Below are positions 37,465 through 46,518 of a DNA stretch of 64,000 bases, one piece after another. This DNA is from Flavobacterium jumunjinense (GTDB lineage Bacteria > Bacteroidota > Bacteroidia > Flavobacteriales > Flavobacteriaceae). Under the pieces are notes generated by a model. It worked only from the letters and a program-made list of their open reading frames with translations. It was not told the origin of the DNA and did not search any database. Within the stretch, counting starts at the first letter, position 1. Every line of letters begins with the position of its first letter. Both the position numbers and the translations under genes were made by a program. The stretch covers positions 2,542,001 to 2,606,000 of the forward strand of contig NZ_CP091285.1 of NCBI RefSeq assembly GCF_021650975.2. The letters are read 5' to 3'.

Positions 37465-37602
37465 TTCATTCTATTTTAAGTCATTATTTTACAAAGTAGA
37501 TTGCATATCTGGAACACAAGAATGGTGTATGATCTCTATCTTTTGTTTGTCTAAGAATTCCTATTTATAGAGATGATTTTTAATACAGACAATTAGCTAT
37601 TC

Positions 37603-37639
37603 GAATTTCATAATAGTTTTATTTACTATTATGAAATTC
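37603..37639 (-). terminator. 15-bp perfect inverted repeat at the end of the small-paralog cluster
   Basis: GAATTTCATAATAGT (37603-37617) pairs with ACTATTATGAAATTC (37625-37639) over a 7-nt loop. It overlaps the stop codon of the minus-strand gene at 37629. No long T run, so it is a weak terminator or mRNA 3'-end stabiliser. Confidence 0.55.
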
Positions 37640-37931
37640 TGCTTATATTTATTCCTTGCCATTCTAAATTACCAATAGCATAAATTATAAGTATAGTGAT
37701 AAATAGAGAAAAAATAATAAGTAGGATTTGATAAATAATTCTTTCTTTTCTTTCTTTTTGAATTTTTTTTCTTATTTGAGCTAATAACTCTGGTGTAGCA
37801 TGAATGTGGTCTTCGGTAGGAACATCTTTTGCTCCAATATAATCTCTCCAATCAGTTGGTTTACGTTCAGTTCTGCGCTGTGCTTTATTATTCTTCATTA
37901 CCGAAGATGGCGAACCATAATATCCTCCCAT
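37629..37931 (-). CDS. Small membrane protein, tandem paralog 1
   Basis: A 100-residue protein of unknown function. N-terminal motif MGGYYGSPSSVMKNNKAQRR, then an acidic/histidine stretch (DHIHATPELLAQIRKKIQ) and one C-terminal membrane helix (about 70-90). It shares both motifs with the next two genes, so the three arose by duplication. A cytoplasmic N-terminus with a C-terminal anchor is likely. I do not recognise the family. Confidence 0.7.
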   Translation of the reverse strand: MGGYYGSPSSVMKNNKAQRRTERKPTDWRDYIGAKDVPTEDHIHATPELLAQIRKKIQKERKERIIYQILLIIFSLFITILIIYAIGNLEWQGINISRIS

Positions 37932-37952
37932 AATTTAATTTTTAGTATTCAA

Positions 37953-38249
37953 TTAGTATAGTATGTTTTTTGAAAAATAACGATTCAAAACTGTAAAGAC
38001 AATAATAATAATAATAATAGCTATAAAGATCACAGTTTTAATAATTTTTTTTCTAAGTTGTAACTTATTTTCTGTTTGTAGTTTTTCTCTAATTTCGGCT
38101 AACATTTCTGGAGTTGCCCGAATGTGATCTTCTGTTTGAATTTCTTTAACTCCAACAAAATCTTTCCAATCTTTTAGAGTACGCTTTTTTACACGCTGCG
38201 CTTTGTTGTTCTTCATCACTGAAGCTGGCGAACCATAATATCCTCCCAT
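37953..38249 (-). CDS. Small membrane protein, tandem paralog 2
   Basis: A 98-residue paralog starting MGGYYGSPASVMKNNKAQRV, with ATPEMLAEIREKLQTENKLQ and a C-terminal membrane helix (IIKTVIFIAIIIIIIVFTVL). It shares 68 identical base pairs with paralog 3, which points to recent duplication or gene conversion. Spacing to its neighbours is 21 and 10 bp, so one transcript is likely. Confidence 0.7.
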   Translation of the reverse strand: MGGYYGSPASVMKNNKAQRVKKRTLKDWKDFVGVKEIQTEDHIRATPEMLAEIREKLQTENKLQLRKKIIKTVIFIAIIIIIIVFTVLNRYFSKNILY

Positions 38250-38259
38250 ACTGTAAGTT

Positions 38260-38553
38260 TTAGTTGTTTAATAGAAATTTTGAAAAATAACGATTAACGA
38301 TTGCAACTACGACGATAATTGCGACTAAAAAAAGCACAGTTTTTATGATTTTATTTCTAAGTTGTAACTTATTTTCTGTTTGTAGTTTTTCTCTAATTTC
38401 GGCTAACATTTCTGGAGTTGCTGTCTTGTGATCTATCAATTCAGATTGGCCATTAGAAGTAGTGTTTACAAACTTTTTTAGTCTCGATTTTTTACTCCTT
38501 TTATTGTTTTTTAAACTTGTATTTGCGCTCAACATAAAACCTTCACCTGCCAT
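38260..38553 (-). CDS. Small membrane protein, tandem paralog 3
   Basis: A 97-residue paralog. The N-terminus has diverged (MAGEGFMLSANTSLKNNKRS) but the middle (HKTATPEMLAEIREKLQTEN) and the membrane anchor match paralog 2. It is first in the presumed operon, with a basic region (KRSKKSRLKKF) that could contact the membrane or nucleic acid. Confidence 0.7.
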   Translation of the reverse strand: MAGEGFMLSANTSLKNNKRSKKSRLKKFVNTTSNGQSELIDHKTATPEMLAEIREKLQTENKLQLRNKIIKTVLFLVAIIVVVAIVNRYFSKFLLNN

Positions 38554-38659
38554 AATTATAAATTTTAGTTTATAGTTTTACGTAACAAATCTTGAAAAAG
38601 TTACAAAAAAGGTGCGTTTTATTCATTTATAATCATTTTATTATCAGAAATAATCTGCG

Positions 38660-38667
38660 TAAATTTG
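38660..38667 (+). promoter_or_regulatory. mtaB promoter -7 element
   Basis: TAAATTTG fits TAnnTTTG and lies 44 bp before the mtaB start. The -33 element is not clear. Confidence 0.4.
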
Positions 38668-38711
38668 CAATCTCAATTTTTTGACAACGATTTCATTGAT
38701 TGAGTTAGAAT

Positions 38712-40040
38712 ATGGAAAACAAGAAGAAAGTAGCCTTTTATACTTTAGGCTGTAAATTGAATTTCTCTGAAACTTCTACAATAGCTAGAAATTTTCAAGA
38801 CGAAGGGTTTGAACGTGTCGATTTTGAAGAAATTGCCGATATGTATGTTATTAATACATGTTCTGTTACTGAAAATGCAGACAAACAATTCAAACAAATT
38901 GTAAAAAAAGCAATGAAGCTAAACGATAAGGCTTTTGTTGCAGCAGTAGGTTGTTATGCACAATTGAAACCTGAAGATTTAGCAGCAGTTGATGGTGTCG
39001 ATTTGGTTTTAGGCGCTACCGAAAAATTTAAAATTACCGACTATATTAATGATTTGGCAAAAAATGACATGGGTGAAGTACACTCTTGTGAAATTGAAGA
39101 TGCCGATTTTTATGTAGGTAGTTATTCTATCGGAGATAGAACGCGTGCTTTTTTGAAAGTGCAAGATGGATGCGATTATAAATGTACCTATTGCACTATT
39201 CCTTTAGCTAGAGGTATTTCTAGAAGTGATACTATGGAAGGTGTTTTGAAAAATGCTAAAGAAATTTCTTCAAGAGGTATTAAAGAGATTGTACTTACGG
39301 GTGTAAATATTGGAGATTATGGAAAAGGCGAATTTGGAAATAAAAAACACGAGCATACGTTTCTAGATTTAGTTACAGAATTAGACAAAGTAGAAGGAAT
39401 TGAGCGTTTACGTATATCTTCTATAGAGCCTAATTTATTGAAAAATGAGACTATTGATTTGGTTTCGAAGTCTAGAGCATTTGTGCCTCATTTTCATATT
39501 CCATTGCAAAGTGGAAGCAACTACATTTTGAAAAAAATGAAACGACGCTATATGAAAGAACTTTATGTTGATAGAGTTTCTAAAATTAGAGAAGTAATGC
39601 CACATGCTTGTATTGGTGTTGATGTGATTGTTGGTTTTCCTGGAGAAACAGAAGAACATTTCTTAGAAACCTATAATTTTCTAAACGAATTAGATATTTC
39701 CTATTTACACGTTTTTACCTATTCGGAGAGGGATAATACTGAAGCAGCAGAAATGGATGGAGTAGTGGCTTCTAATGTGCGTTCTAAGCGAAGTAAAATG
39801 CTAAGAGGACTATCTGTTAAGAAAAGAAGGGCTTTCTATGAAAATCAGATAGGGACAAAGAGAACCGTTTTGTTTGAAAGTGAAAATAAAGAAGGATATA
39901 TTCATGGATTTACCGAAAACTATGTAAAAGTGAAAACGCCTTGGAATCCAGAATTTGTAAACACATTACATGATGTGCAATTAACAAAAATTGATGAAGA
40001 CGGAATGGTGCGTTTTGATTTTTTAGAAGTAACGGTTTAA
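38712..40040 (+). CDS. mtaB: tRNA t6A37 methylthiotransferase
   Basis: Radical-SAM enzyme that adds a methylthio group to t6A at position 37 of ANN-decoding tRNAs, 442 residues. An N-terminal UPF0004 domain holds the second cluster cysteines (TLGCKLNFSE, INTCSVTENAD, AVGCYAQ). The radical SAM site is Cys154, Cys158 and Cys161 (DGCDYKCTYC). A C-terminal TRAM-like region (RTVLFESENKEGYIHGFTEN) follows. MtaB rather than MiaB is favoured by the DGCDYKCTYCTIPLARG signature. Confidence 0.93.
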   Translation: MENKKKVAFYTLGCKLNFSETSTIARNFQDEGFERVDFEEIADMYVINTCSVTENADKQFKQIVKKAMKLNDKAFVAAVGCYAQLKPEDLAAVDGVDLVLGATEKFKITDYINDLAKNDMGEVHSCEIEDADFYVGSYSIGDRTRAFLKVQDGCDYKCTYCTIPLARGISRSDTMEGVLKNAKEISSRGIKEIVLTGVNIGDYGKGEFGNKKHEHTFLDLVTELDKVEGIERLRISSIEPNLLKNETIDLVSKSRAFVPHFHIPLQSGSNYILKKMKRRYMKELYVDRVSKIREVMPHACIGVDVIVGFPGETEEHFLETYNFLNELDISYLHVFTYSERDNTEAAEMDGVVASNVRSKRSKMLRGLSVKKRRAFYENQIGTKRTVLFESENKEGYIHGFTENYVKVKTPWNPEFVNTLHDVQLTKIDEDGMVRFDFLEVTV

Positions 40041-40064
40041 AAAAAAAATAGATTACCTTAAAAT

Positions 40065-40105
40065 AAATATCCCTCTGAAATTGTATTTATTCAGAGGGAT
40101 ATTTT
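40065..40105. terminator. Bidirectional terminator between mtaB and the VWA gene
   Basis: AAATATCCCTCTGAA (40065-40079) pairs with TTCAGAGGGATATTT (40090-40104), a 15-bp perfect stem between two convergent genes. Confidence 0.88.
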
Positions 40106-40119
40106 GTATTATTGATATC

Positions 40120-41679
40120 TTAGTTTACTGTTTCAGCTAATCTAATGAATTCTGATTTATAGCCATCTTCATCGTTTGCTAAACCAGATTTGGCTAGTTT
40201 TATAATAGCACTAGAGGAAGAGTTACTAATCAATTTAGACTCTCTCAGTTTTAATCCAAACCAAGCAACAGAAGTACAAAATTTAAAATCGGCAGAACTA
40301 TTGTCTAATGAAATCGATTTGTTTTCAATTGTTTTTACCATCTCAATACTCTTGTCGCCATCAGGTTTTTTGTATCTAAACTTTATCGTTGCCAATTCAT
40401 TAGCATAATTTGTTACTTCGCTATTTGCTTTTGTGTATTTTAAATCTGAAGCGATATAGTTGCTTTCAACACCTGTTGGAATAATTTCATACAAAGCAGT
40501 TACGGAATGATTACTTCCCAATTCTCCTGCATCTATAGCATCGTTTTTAAAATCTTCCGCCTTTAATTTTCTGTTTTCATATCCAATTAATCGATAGGCT
40601 TGAACATGTTTTGGATTGAATTCTACTTGGATTTTAACATCTTTTGCAATGGCAAACATTGACCCTTTAAATTCCTTACCTAAAAAACGATTGGCTTCTT
40701 GAATGTTGTCAATATAGGCATAATTTCCATTTCCTTTATCGGCTAAAATCTCCATTTTACTGTCCTTGTAATTTCCCATACCAAAACCTAAAACAGTTAA
40801 ATATACACCTGATTTTCTTTTCTCTTCAATCAAATCTTCCATTTCAGAATCAGATGAAATACCAACATTAAAATCGCCATCAGTTGCAATAATTATACGA
40901 TTGTTTCCTTCTTTTATAAAGTTTTGTTCCGCTAATTTGTACGCTAATTCGATGCCTTCTCCACCAGAAGTACTTCCACCAGCATTTAAATCATCAAAAG
41001 CATCCATGATTTTTTCTTTTTCATCTCCAGAAGTTGGTTTTAAAACAACTCCTGCGGAACCAGCATAAACTACTATCGAAACTTTGTCTTTTTCACGAAG
41101 TTCTTTAACCAATATCTTCATCGATTCTTTTAAAAGAGGAAGTTTGTTAGCATCACTCATTGAGCCAGAAACATCGATTAGGAATACGAAATTAGAAAGA
41201 GGTAAATTTGTCATAGGAATGTCTTTCCCTTGCAGACCAATTTTTAATAATTTATGATTTTCATTCCACGGGCTTTGACTGTACTCTGTATTAATTGAAA
41301 ATGGATGAGCGTCTTTAGGTTGCGGATAGGAATACTTGAAAAAGTTCATCATTTCTTCAACTCTAACAGCATCTTTAGGAACTTTTTGTCCATCATTAAG
41401 AAAGCGTCTTATGTTGGTATAGGAAGCATTATCTACATCAATTGAAAAAGTAGAAAGTGGACTTTTATTTGGAGATTCAAAAGGATTTTCTTCCACCTCT
41501 GCATAGCTTTCAGTATTTGTTTCTAAACCAGTTTGCGGTTCGTCAATAATCAAAGGTTCAAAAGCTTCTACAGCCTCCATGGTTTCTTCTATATTGTAAT
41601 GTCTTGATGCTGAGTTGTTCTTGCAATTTGTAAAAAGGAGTAATAGAAAGAAACTTGAAAATAAATGATGCTTTTTCAT
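40120..41679 (-). CDS. von Willebrand factor A-domain lipoprotein (YfbK type)
   Basis: A 519-residue predicted lipoprotein (lipobox LLLLFTNCKNNS, Cys19). An N-terminal domain (SPLSTFSIDVDNASYTNIRR) precedes a VWA domain (about 165-345) with an intact metal-adhesion site DVSGS in FLIDVSGSMSDANKL. A C-terminal DUF3520-type domain follows. VWA lipoproteins of this class are thought to mediate protein interactions at the envelope. Stand-alone gene. Confidence 0.9.
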   Translation of the reverse strand: MKKHHLFSSFFLLLLFTNCKNNSASRHYNIEETMEAVEAFEPLIIDEPQTGLETNTESYAEVEENPFESPNKSPLSTFSIDVDNASYTNIRRFLNDGQKVPKDAVRVEEMMNFFKYSYPQPKDAHPFSINTEYSQSPWNENHKLLKIGLQGKDIPMTNLPLSNFVFLIDVSGSMSDANKLPLLKESMKILVKELREKDKVSIVVYAGSAGVVLKPTSGDEKEKIMDAFDDLNAGGSTSGGEGIELAYKLAEQNFIKEGNNRIIIATDGDFNVGISSDSEMEDLIEEKRKSGVYLTVLGFGMGNYKDSKMEILADKGNGNYAYIDNIQEANRFLGKEFKGSMFAIAKDVKIQVEFNPKHVQAYRLIGYENRKLKAEDFKNDAIDAGELGSNHSVTALYEIIPTGVESNYIASDLKYTKANSEVTNYANELATIKFRYKKPDGDKSIEMVKTIENKSISLDNSSADFKFCTSVAWFGLKLRESKLISNSSSSAIIKLAKSGLANDEDGYKSEFIRLAETVN

Positions 41680-41856
41680 TTAATAAATTTAAAATGTTAT
41701 AGATTTTTTTAGCGATTTAACAACTTGTATTGGGATTTTTAACCTAGATAAATTGTCAAATAGTTACTCTCAAATTTAATGCCAGTTATTTGTGTAAAAT
41801 GCTAATAGCATAGAATTTAGATAAGTTTAATTAAGTAAGTAGAATTGTATAGGTAT

Positions 41857-41887
41857 AAAAAAAGTCTACTAAATGATTTAGCAGACT
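41857..41887 (-). terminator. Terminator of the first XRE-type regulator gene
   Basis: On the minus strand AGTCT and CTAAA pair with TTTAG and AGACT (one internal mismatch), followed by a T tract (seven A at 41857-41863 on the plus strand). Confidence 0.75.
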
Positions 41888-41913
41888 GTTTTATGTATTA
41901 GGAAAGAAATTCC

Positions 41914-42393
41914 TTAATCGTTTATTTTTTGTTTTATAACTTCTTGAAAGCTTTCAACAGTACTAAGTCGCGCTTCCAACTGTTCAATCAAATCAATGAA
42001 TGGTTTTAATTGTTTCTCTTGTATTTCGATTTTATCTTTCAGGCTTTGAATAATTTCATCTTTTAAAACGACACTTTCCTTCAATGAAGCATAGTTTTTA
42101 GTCAATTGAATACTGGCTTCAGATCTATATTCTTCACTAGGATCTTGAAGGTTTGCATTTTTGCGAGATAGTAAAAAATCACCTTCACCAGTTAGTAACC
42201 AATGTGTGTCTATATTATTAAAACGTTTTGCAATGTCTAATAAAATATCTACAGATGGTTTATTAGTATCATCCTTTAAACGGTTCAATTTACTAGAACT
42301 TTCATATTTTAAACCATTTAATGCAAAATCATTAATGTTTTTAAATCCTTGAAATTCAACTATATGTAATAATCTTTTGAAAAAAGTTTGCAT
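41914..42393 (-). CDS. Phage-type XRE-like transcriptional regulator, module 1
   Basis: A 159-residue protein. The N-terminal 75 residues form a lambda-repressor-like helix-turn-helix (INDFALNGLKYESSSKLNRL, KPSVDILLDIAKRFNNIDTH) ending with the Bacteroidota phage-repressor motif HWLLTGEGDFL. A C-terminal coiled coil (about 95-155) would dimerise. It has no self-cleavage domain. It faces a divergent region whose operator-like sequence is repeated before the second regulator at 49744-50310. Likely the repressor of a decayed phage module. Confidence 0.8.
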   Translation of the reverse strand: MQTFFKRLLHIVEFQGFKNINDFALNGLKYESSSKLNRLKDDTNKPSVDILLDIAKRFNNIDTHWLLTGEGDFLLSRKNANLQDPSEEYRSEASIQLTKNYASLKESVVLKDEIIQSLKDKIEIQEKQLKPFIDLIEQLEARLSTVESFQEVIKQKIND

Positions 42394-42427
42394 TTTTGTA
42401 AAAATTTGATTGTATAATCAAAACTTG

Positions 42428-42515
42428 TTTGTATATTAGCTACATCAAAACGAATTAAAAACTACTTGAAAGCGAATTGATATGAAAAGCGAATATAGTA
42501 AAAAAATGCTATAGG
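42428..42515. promoter_or_regulatory. Operator-like region, module 1
   Basis: About 85 bp that align with 50345-50430. The shared core includes GCTACATCAAAACGAATTAA, and CGAATT or CGAAT boxes recur at about 20-bp steps. It lies directly upstream of the regulator gene, on the divergent side, as expected for a repressor-controlled switch. Confidence 0.6.
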
Positions 42516-43076
42516 CAATAATACTATGGAGTGAAATTAGTGTCACTGAATATGTTTTTTCGTAATTCAATACTAGCTAAGGGTTTGCGTTAAAGAAAGG
42601 AGGACTATAAAACTCTGGTTCGTTATCAAATAAACAAACAAATAAAACAAAATCAATGACAGCAACAATTCAAAAAATTCCAATTTAAGTGTAGGTTAAT
42701 CGAAGATTTAAAATGTAGGCATTCATGTAAACTTGTTTGTATAAATTCCAAGGTCGATTTTGTTTTTTAGTGTATAGCGCTAGCAATGAAAAATAAATTC
42801 AACAAAAAACAAAACAGTTATTATATGTATATTTTAAATTAGAAATATAACTTTAAGCTACTTTTAATTATCAGCTCATAGGTATAAAAACGCATTTGGT
42901 CGACTGTAATATGTTAGTCATTGTGTTTGGTGAATAATATGAAGAAAAATAAATTAAGTTAGTAGTTTTTTTAATGATAATCACATTCATTTAGAGTAGT
43001 TAAAGTGTCTTAAAATATACATTTGTTAATGTAACTTTCATTACTTTTATAAATAACACTTAAATATTAATATCAC
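42516..43076. other. Noncoding stretch after the module 1 operator
   Basis: About 560 bp with no supported gene. A ten-codon frame (ATG at 42656, TAA shortly after) could be a scrap of the gene that stood here by analogy with module 2, where the dsRBM gene starts about 90 bp after the operator. An AGGAGG-like sequence at 42599 precedes it. Otherwise AT-rich and featureless. Confidence 0.4.
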
Positions 43077-43412
43077 ATGTACACAAATCACGAAATTGGT
43101 AAGATATTAGACAGAGCATCGAATATTGATGATTTTTTATACATTCAAATTGAATTATTAGAAAATGTTGAAGGCTATTTAAAACAGCTTACTTCTGATT
43201 ATTTTAATTTTATAGGAGAATTTTGTATGAAATCGGTTCCTATATTAATAGAAAAAGTTGCAGATCAAATGGATAAATTAGCTTCGTTTCATTTTATGAC
43301 GATGCTGTTCTATGACTTCGAAAAGTTTTATAAAAATGGAGGAGCAATATATTTTAAAAACAGTGTTGCATCAATTGAAGAAAAACTTAGAAAGGCTGTA
43401 AATACAGATTAG
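43077..43412 (+). CDS. Hypothetical protein (111 residues)
   Basis: Starts MYTNHEIGKILDRASNIDDF. Predicted all-helical and soluble, with acidic N-terminal and basic C-terminal parts (VASIEEKLRKAVNTD). No recognisable domain. It lies between the module 1 operator and the small paralog at 43571 on the same strand, so it may be a module 1 accessory gene. Confidence 0.5.
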   Translation: MYTNHEIGKILDRASNIDDFLYIQIELLENVEGYLKQLTSDYFNFIGEFCMKSVPILIEKVADQMDKLASFHFMTMLFYDFEKFYKNGGAIYFKNSVASIEEKLRKAVNTD

Positions 43413-43570
43413 TTTTAAAGTTTTGTTTAGGAAAAGAGTATATTAAAATTTCATTTTTTTTAGTGTAAATAAACTGATTACTCTAGATAATGCTGTTTTA
43501 ATAGAATGATAATGAATCTCAGAAAAATAGTTTTACTTTTTAGAAAAAAATAAATGATAAAAAGTGAGTT

Positions 43571-43825
43571 ATGATTAAGTCATCAGAAAAAGAAATAATA
43601 GTTAGATATTTAGGAAAACAACCAAGCAAAACTATTATTCCAATTTTAAACAAAAAAAGAATTTTAAATGCAAGAGGAAAGCAGTTTTCGCCTAAATCTA
43701 TTCAAGATATAATTAACGGGAAAACCGAAAATATTAGAGTAGAAACACAAATAGTGAAAATTGTTGAAGCAGCAAAAAGAAAAGAAAACAATATTGAAGC
43801 ATTAAAAACGCAAGTTTTTAATTGA
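43571..43825 (+). CDS. Small phage-module protein, paralog of the gene at 51998
   Basis: An 84-residue basic protein. About half its residues match the 83-residue protein at 51998-52249, including KYLG/RYLGKxPS, KIIP/TIIP, GxxFSPKSIQDIINGxTEN and VETxI. The FSPKSIQDIINGKTEN segment looks like a helix-turn-helix end and suggests DNA binding, without proof. It links this locus to the larger element downstream. An A/T-rich terminator follows. Confidence 0.7.
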   Translation: MIKSSEKEIIVRYLGKQPSKTIIPILNKKRILNARGKQFSPKSIQDIINGKTENIRVETQIVKIVEAAKRKENNIEALKTQVFN

Positions 43826-43920
43826 TTTAATGTTTAGTACCGATTAACATTTACCACTAATTCACTTATATTTTATCTTTATTTTTATTTTTATTTGGTT
43901 TTGTTAGAAACCGGGCAATA

Positions 43921-43954
43921 CTTCGTTTTATATTGAAACGAGGTTTTGTTTTTT
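43921..43954 (+). terminator. Terminator after the module 1 small gene
   Basis: CTTCGTTT (43921-43928) pairs with AAACGAGG (43936-43943, one wobble), followed by TTTTGTTTTTT. Confidence 0.75.
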
Positions 43955-43975
43955 AAGCTAAGATAGAAGATTATG

Positions 43976-44329
43976 TCATTTTTTTTCAATAATATGCTCA
44001 TACGTCCACGCTTTCATTGATTTTAGAAGTGGTGCTAAAGATTTTCCTTTTTCAGTTAAGCTATATTCAACTTTGGGCGGAATTACAGGATAAGACTTTC
44101 TAGTAATAGCGCCTAATTGTTCCAAATCTTTCAATTGTTGCGATAACATTTTCTGGCTAATTCCTTTTATTGTTTTGTCTAATTCGTTAAAACGCATCAC
44201 TTCACGATCTAATAATAGCCAAACAATTACAGGCTTCCATTTGCCACCAATTTGCTCCATAAAAATAGTAATTGGGCATTCTTCAGCAATGATGTATTTT
44301 TCTTCAATTATTTTTGTATCTATTTCCAT
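43976..44329 (-). CDS. HxlR-family transcriptional regulator
   Basis: A 117-residue winged-helix regulator: CPITIFMEQIGGKWKPVIVW (recognition region start), MRFNELDKTIKGISQKMLSQ and the wing RKSYPVIPPKVEYSLTEKG. HxlR proteins often sense reactive electrophiles through the N-terminal cysteine (here Cys18). It is divergent from a short-chain dehydrogenase gene with a 102-bp gap that contains a TTAGTAAGT-rich dyad (ACTTACCATTTAGTAAGT), the probable operator. Confidence 0.88.
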   Translation of the reverse strand: MEIDTKIIEEKYIIAEECPITIFMEQIGGKWKPVIVWLLLDREVMRFNELDKTIKGISQKMLSQQLKDLEQLGAITRKSYPVIPPKVEYSLTEKGKSLAPLLKSMKAWTYEHIIEKK

Positions 44330-44431
44330 AATGGTAATAATATTCCGAGTTAAAAGTCAGTTACTTACCATTTAGTAAGTACTTGTTTCAAAGTTAGTAA
44401 TAATCTAGTTTTGTTCAAAAATAAATACAAA

Positions 44432-45166
44432 ATGAATAAAGTAATTGTCATAACAGGAGGAACAAGCGGAATCGGATTAGCTTGTGCAAAATATTTAATT
44501 TCTAAAAACTATCAAGTAATAATTACAGGTAGAAACCAAGAGAGTTTACAAAAAGCATTAAACGAACTGGGAGAAAAAGCAGCTGGATATGTTTCGGATA
44601 CAAGTATTTTAAGCGATATTGATACTTTGGTGAATCAGATTAAAGAAAATCACGGCACGATTGACGGTTTGTTTGTAAATGCAGGAATATTTAAATCGAT
44701 TTCATTTGAAGATACTAATGAGGTATTGTTTGATGAAACCATGAATATTAACTTTAAAGGCGCTTTTTTTACAGTACAAAAGTTTATTCCGTTGCTTAAA
44801 AATCCTTCGAGTGTTGTTTTGAATACATCAATAGCTGTTTTTAAAGCTTTTCCAAACGCAAGTATCTATTCGGCAAGCAAAGCAGCATTAGAAGCAATTG
44901 CAAAGGTGTTAAATCTTGAATTGGCTCAGAAAGGAATTCGAGTAAATGTCGTTAGTCCTGGAGTAACGCATACGCCTATTCAGAAGAAATCGGGAATGAC
45001 AGACGAAGCTATTGATGGATTATTACAACATTTTTCAGAAACATCTCCAATAGGTAGAGTAGTGCTACCTGAAGATATTGCACCAGTAGTGGAATTTTTA
45101 GTTTCTGATAATTCTTTAGTGCTACGAAATGAAAAAATTGTAGTAGATGGAGGATCTACCTTGTAA
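44432..45166 (+). CDS. Short-chain dehydrogenase/reductase
   Basis: NAD(P)-dependent oxidoreductase of 244 residues. Cofactor motif TGGTSGIG (8-15), structural NAG (FVNAGIF) and the active-site Tyr146 and Lys150 in YSASKAAL. It is probably induced together with, or repressed by, the divergent HxlR regulator, as often seen for quinone- or aldehyde-responsive pairs. Substrate unknown. ATG 44432 gives the canonical N-terminus; an upstream TTG extension is not needed. Confidence 0.9.
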   Translation: MNKVIVITGGTSGIGLACAKYLISKNYQVIITGRNQESLQKALNELGEKAAGYVSDTSILSDIDTLVNQIKENHGTIDGLFVNAGIFKSISFEDTNEVLFDETMNINFKGAFFTVQKFIPLLKNPSSVVLNTSIAVFKAFPNASIYSASKAALEAIAKVLNLELAQKGIRVNVVSPGVTHTPIQKKSGMTDEAIDGLLQHFSETSPIGRVVLPEDIAPVVEFLVSDNSLVLRNEKIVVDGGSTL

Positions 45167-45217
45167 GGTTTAGAATGGTTTAACTGATCAGGTTGTAAAG
45201 TAATGGATTGCTAATAA

Positions 45218-45775
45218 TTAATCATTAGTAATCCATTCGTTTTTTTTAGGATTGTAATGATAATCATAACCATAATATGATTTAAAATAAAGAGAGAAAT
45301 TTCCATCTTCAGAAATTACATATTTATATTTTGTACCAATATAATTTCTTCTAGGTATGTCAATTTTTGTTTTGCTTTCCAATTCTTGTTAGGAGCTCGG
45401 GTAGTTTTTATACTGAGTTTTATAATTTTCAATGAGTTCGCTTATATAGACCGTTTCATTCTTTGATTTTTCTATTTGCCATGTTCTAATAGGATTAGCA
45501 GCTAAACTGATTATAAGTAGCTGAAATAAAGGAATAATGCAATAGATTTTGAGTTTAGTTTTGTGTTTTTTATCAATAAGAAAAGTAATGATGAACCCTA
45601 TGAATAATGTGAAAAGGAGAAAAATGATATAATCGTTAACTCCAAAAATGAACGCCCATGAAAAAGAAAAGTTCCAGACATAAGAAACAAGAAATAGGAA
45701 TGAAAAAACACTAAATAGTAAGATTGTTTTTATTTTAGGGTAAGTTATTTGGTTGAGTAGCCTCATTATAGACAA
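45218..45775 (-). pseudogene. Membrane protein gene with an in-frame stop
   Basis: The open part (45389-45775) encodes 128 residues with three or four membrane helices and ends at a TAA (45389-45391) after NYKTQYKNYPSS. The same frame continues past that stop for 56 codons (QELESKTKIDIPRR, GTKYKYVISEDGNFS, YYGYDYHYNPKKNE) to a TAA at 45218-45220. The tail reads like a genuine protein end, so the TAA is probably a nonsense mutation or sequencing error. The start overlaps the previous lipoprotein gene by 10 bp. Function unknown. Confidence 0.7.
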
Positions 45776-46518
45776 ATACGATTAAAACCGTTAACTCTTT
45801 TTTGAGTGTTTACAGTTTGGTAGTAAATTTGACTTTTTTTATAACCACAATTTTTAATCTCTAATTCAATTTGTTCGAGTAAGTCTTTTGGTGTGTTTTT
45901 ATCGGTATGTAATAATACTTTTAATTTTTTGTCATAATGACTTCCAAAGTCTAGAAAGCTTCTTATATCTTTCAAATTGCTGATGCGTTCGTTCAATTGT
46001 ATATAATAATCTCTAATATTGTTTTCTTTATGAGAGTTTAGAGTGTCTTTTTTTAATTTTCCAATATAAATATGAATGTTATAGCCATGGTTGTAATCTT
46101 TATAATCATAATCAAATTCGGAAGTGGTAGTTTCAAAAGGATGAATGTTTACTAAAAGTCCCGCTGAAAAATCGGAAATAAATGTTTGTTCGTTATCTTC
46201 TTGTTTAATCCAATAGACGGAATCATTTACGATAAGTTTGTTATTATTTATTGAAAAATCAGTAATGAGTATATAATCTCTAATTGCAATTTCGTCTTTT
46301 TGTATCTCGACACCTCTTTTTATTGGATAACCTGCTCCATAAGTTTCTAAGTCAATTGAATAGGTACTATCAGTAATTTTATGACAACTTATATAGTCTG
46401 GATTACCAACTTCATATTCATGCCAATGACCAATAAGTTGTTCTTCTTTGCTTTGGCAGGAAAACAAACTAATTGTAAGTAAAAATAAAAAGCTTCTTGT
46501 TGTTATAGTTTTTCCCAT
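45766..46518 (-). CDS. Hypothetical lipoprotein (250 residues)
   Basis: Signal sequence with lipobox FLLTISLFSCQSKE (Cys21). The mature part starts with EEQLIGHWHEYEVGNPDYIS, a lipocalin-like opening, then a beta-rich middle and a C-terminal alpha/beta segment (KVLLHTDKNTPKDLLEQIE, KKSQIYYQTVNT) resembling a biopolymer-transport-like fold. It overlaps both neighbours (16 and 10 bp), indicating a translationally coupled three-gene operon. No function assigned. Confidence 0.65.
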   Translation of the reverse strand: MGKTITTRSFLFLLTISLFSCQSKEEQLIGHWHEYEVGNPDYISCHKITDSTYSIDLETYGAGYPIKRGVEIQKDEIAIRDYILITDFSINNNKLIVNDSVYWIKQEDNEQTFISDFSAGLLVNIHPFETTTSEFDYDYKDYNHGYNIHIYIGKLKKDTLNSHKENNIRDYYIQLNERISNLKDIRSFLDFGSHYDKKLKVLLHTDKNTPKDLLEQIELEIKNCGYKKSQIYYQTVNTQKRVNGFNRICL

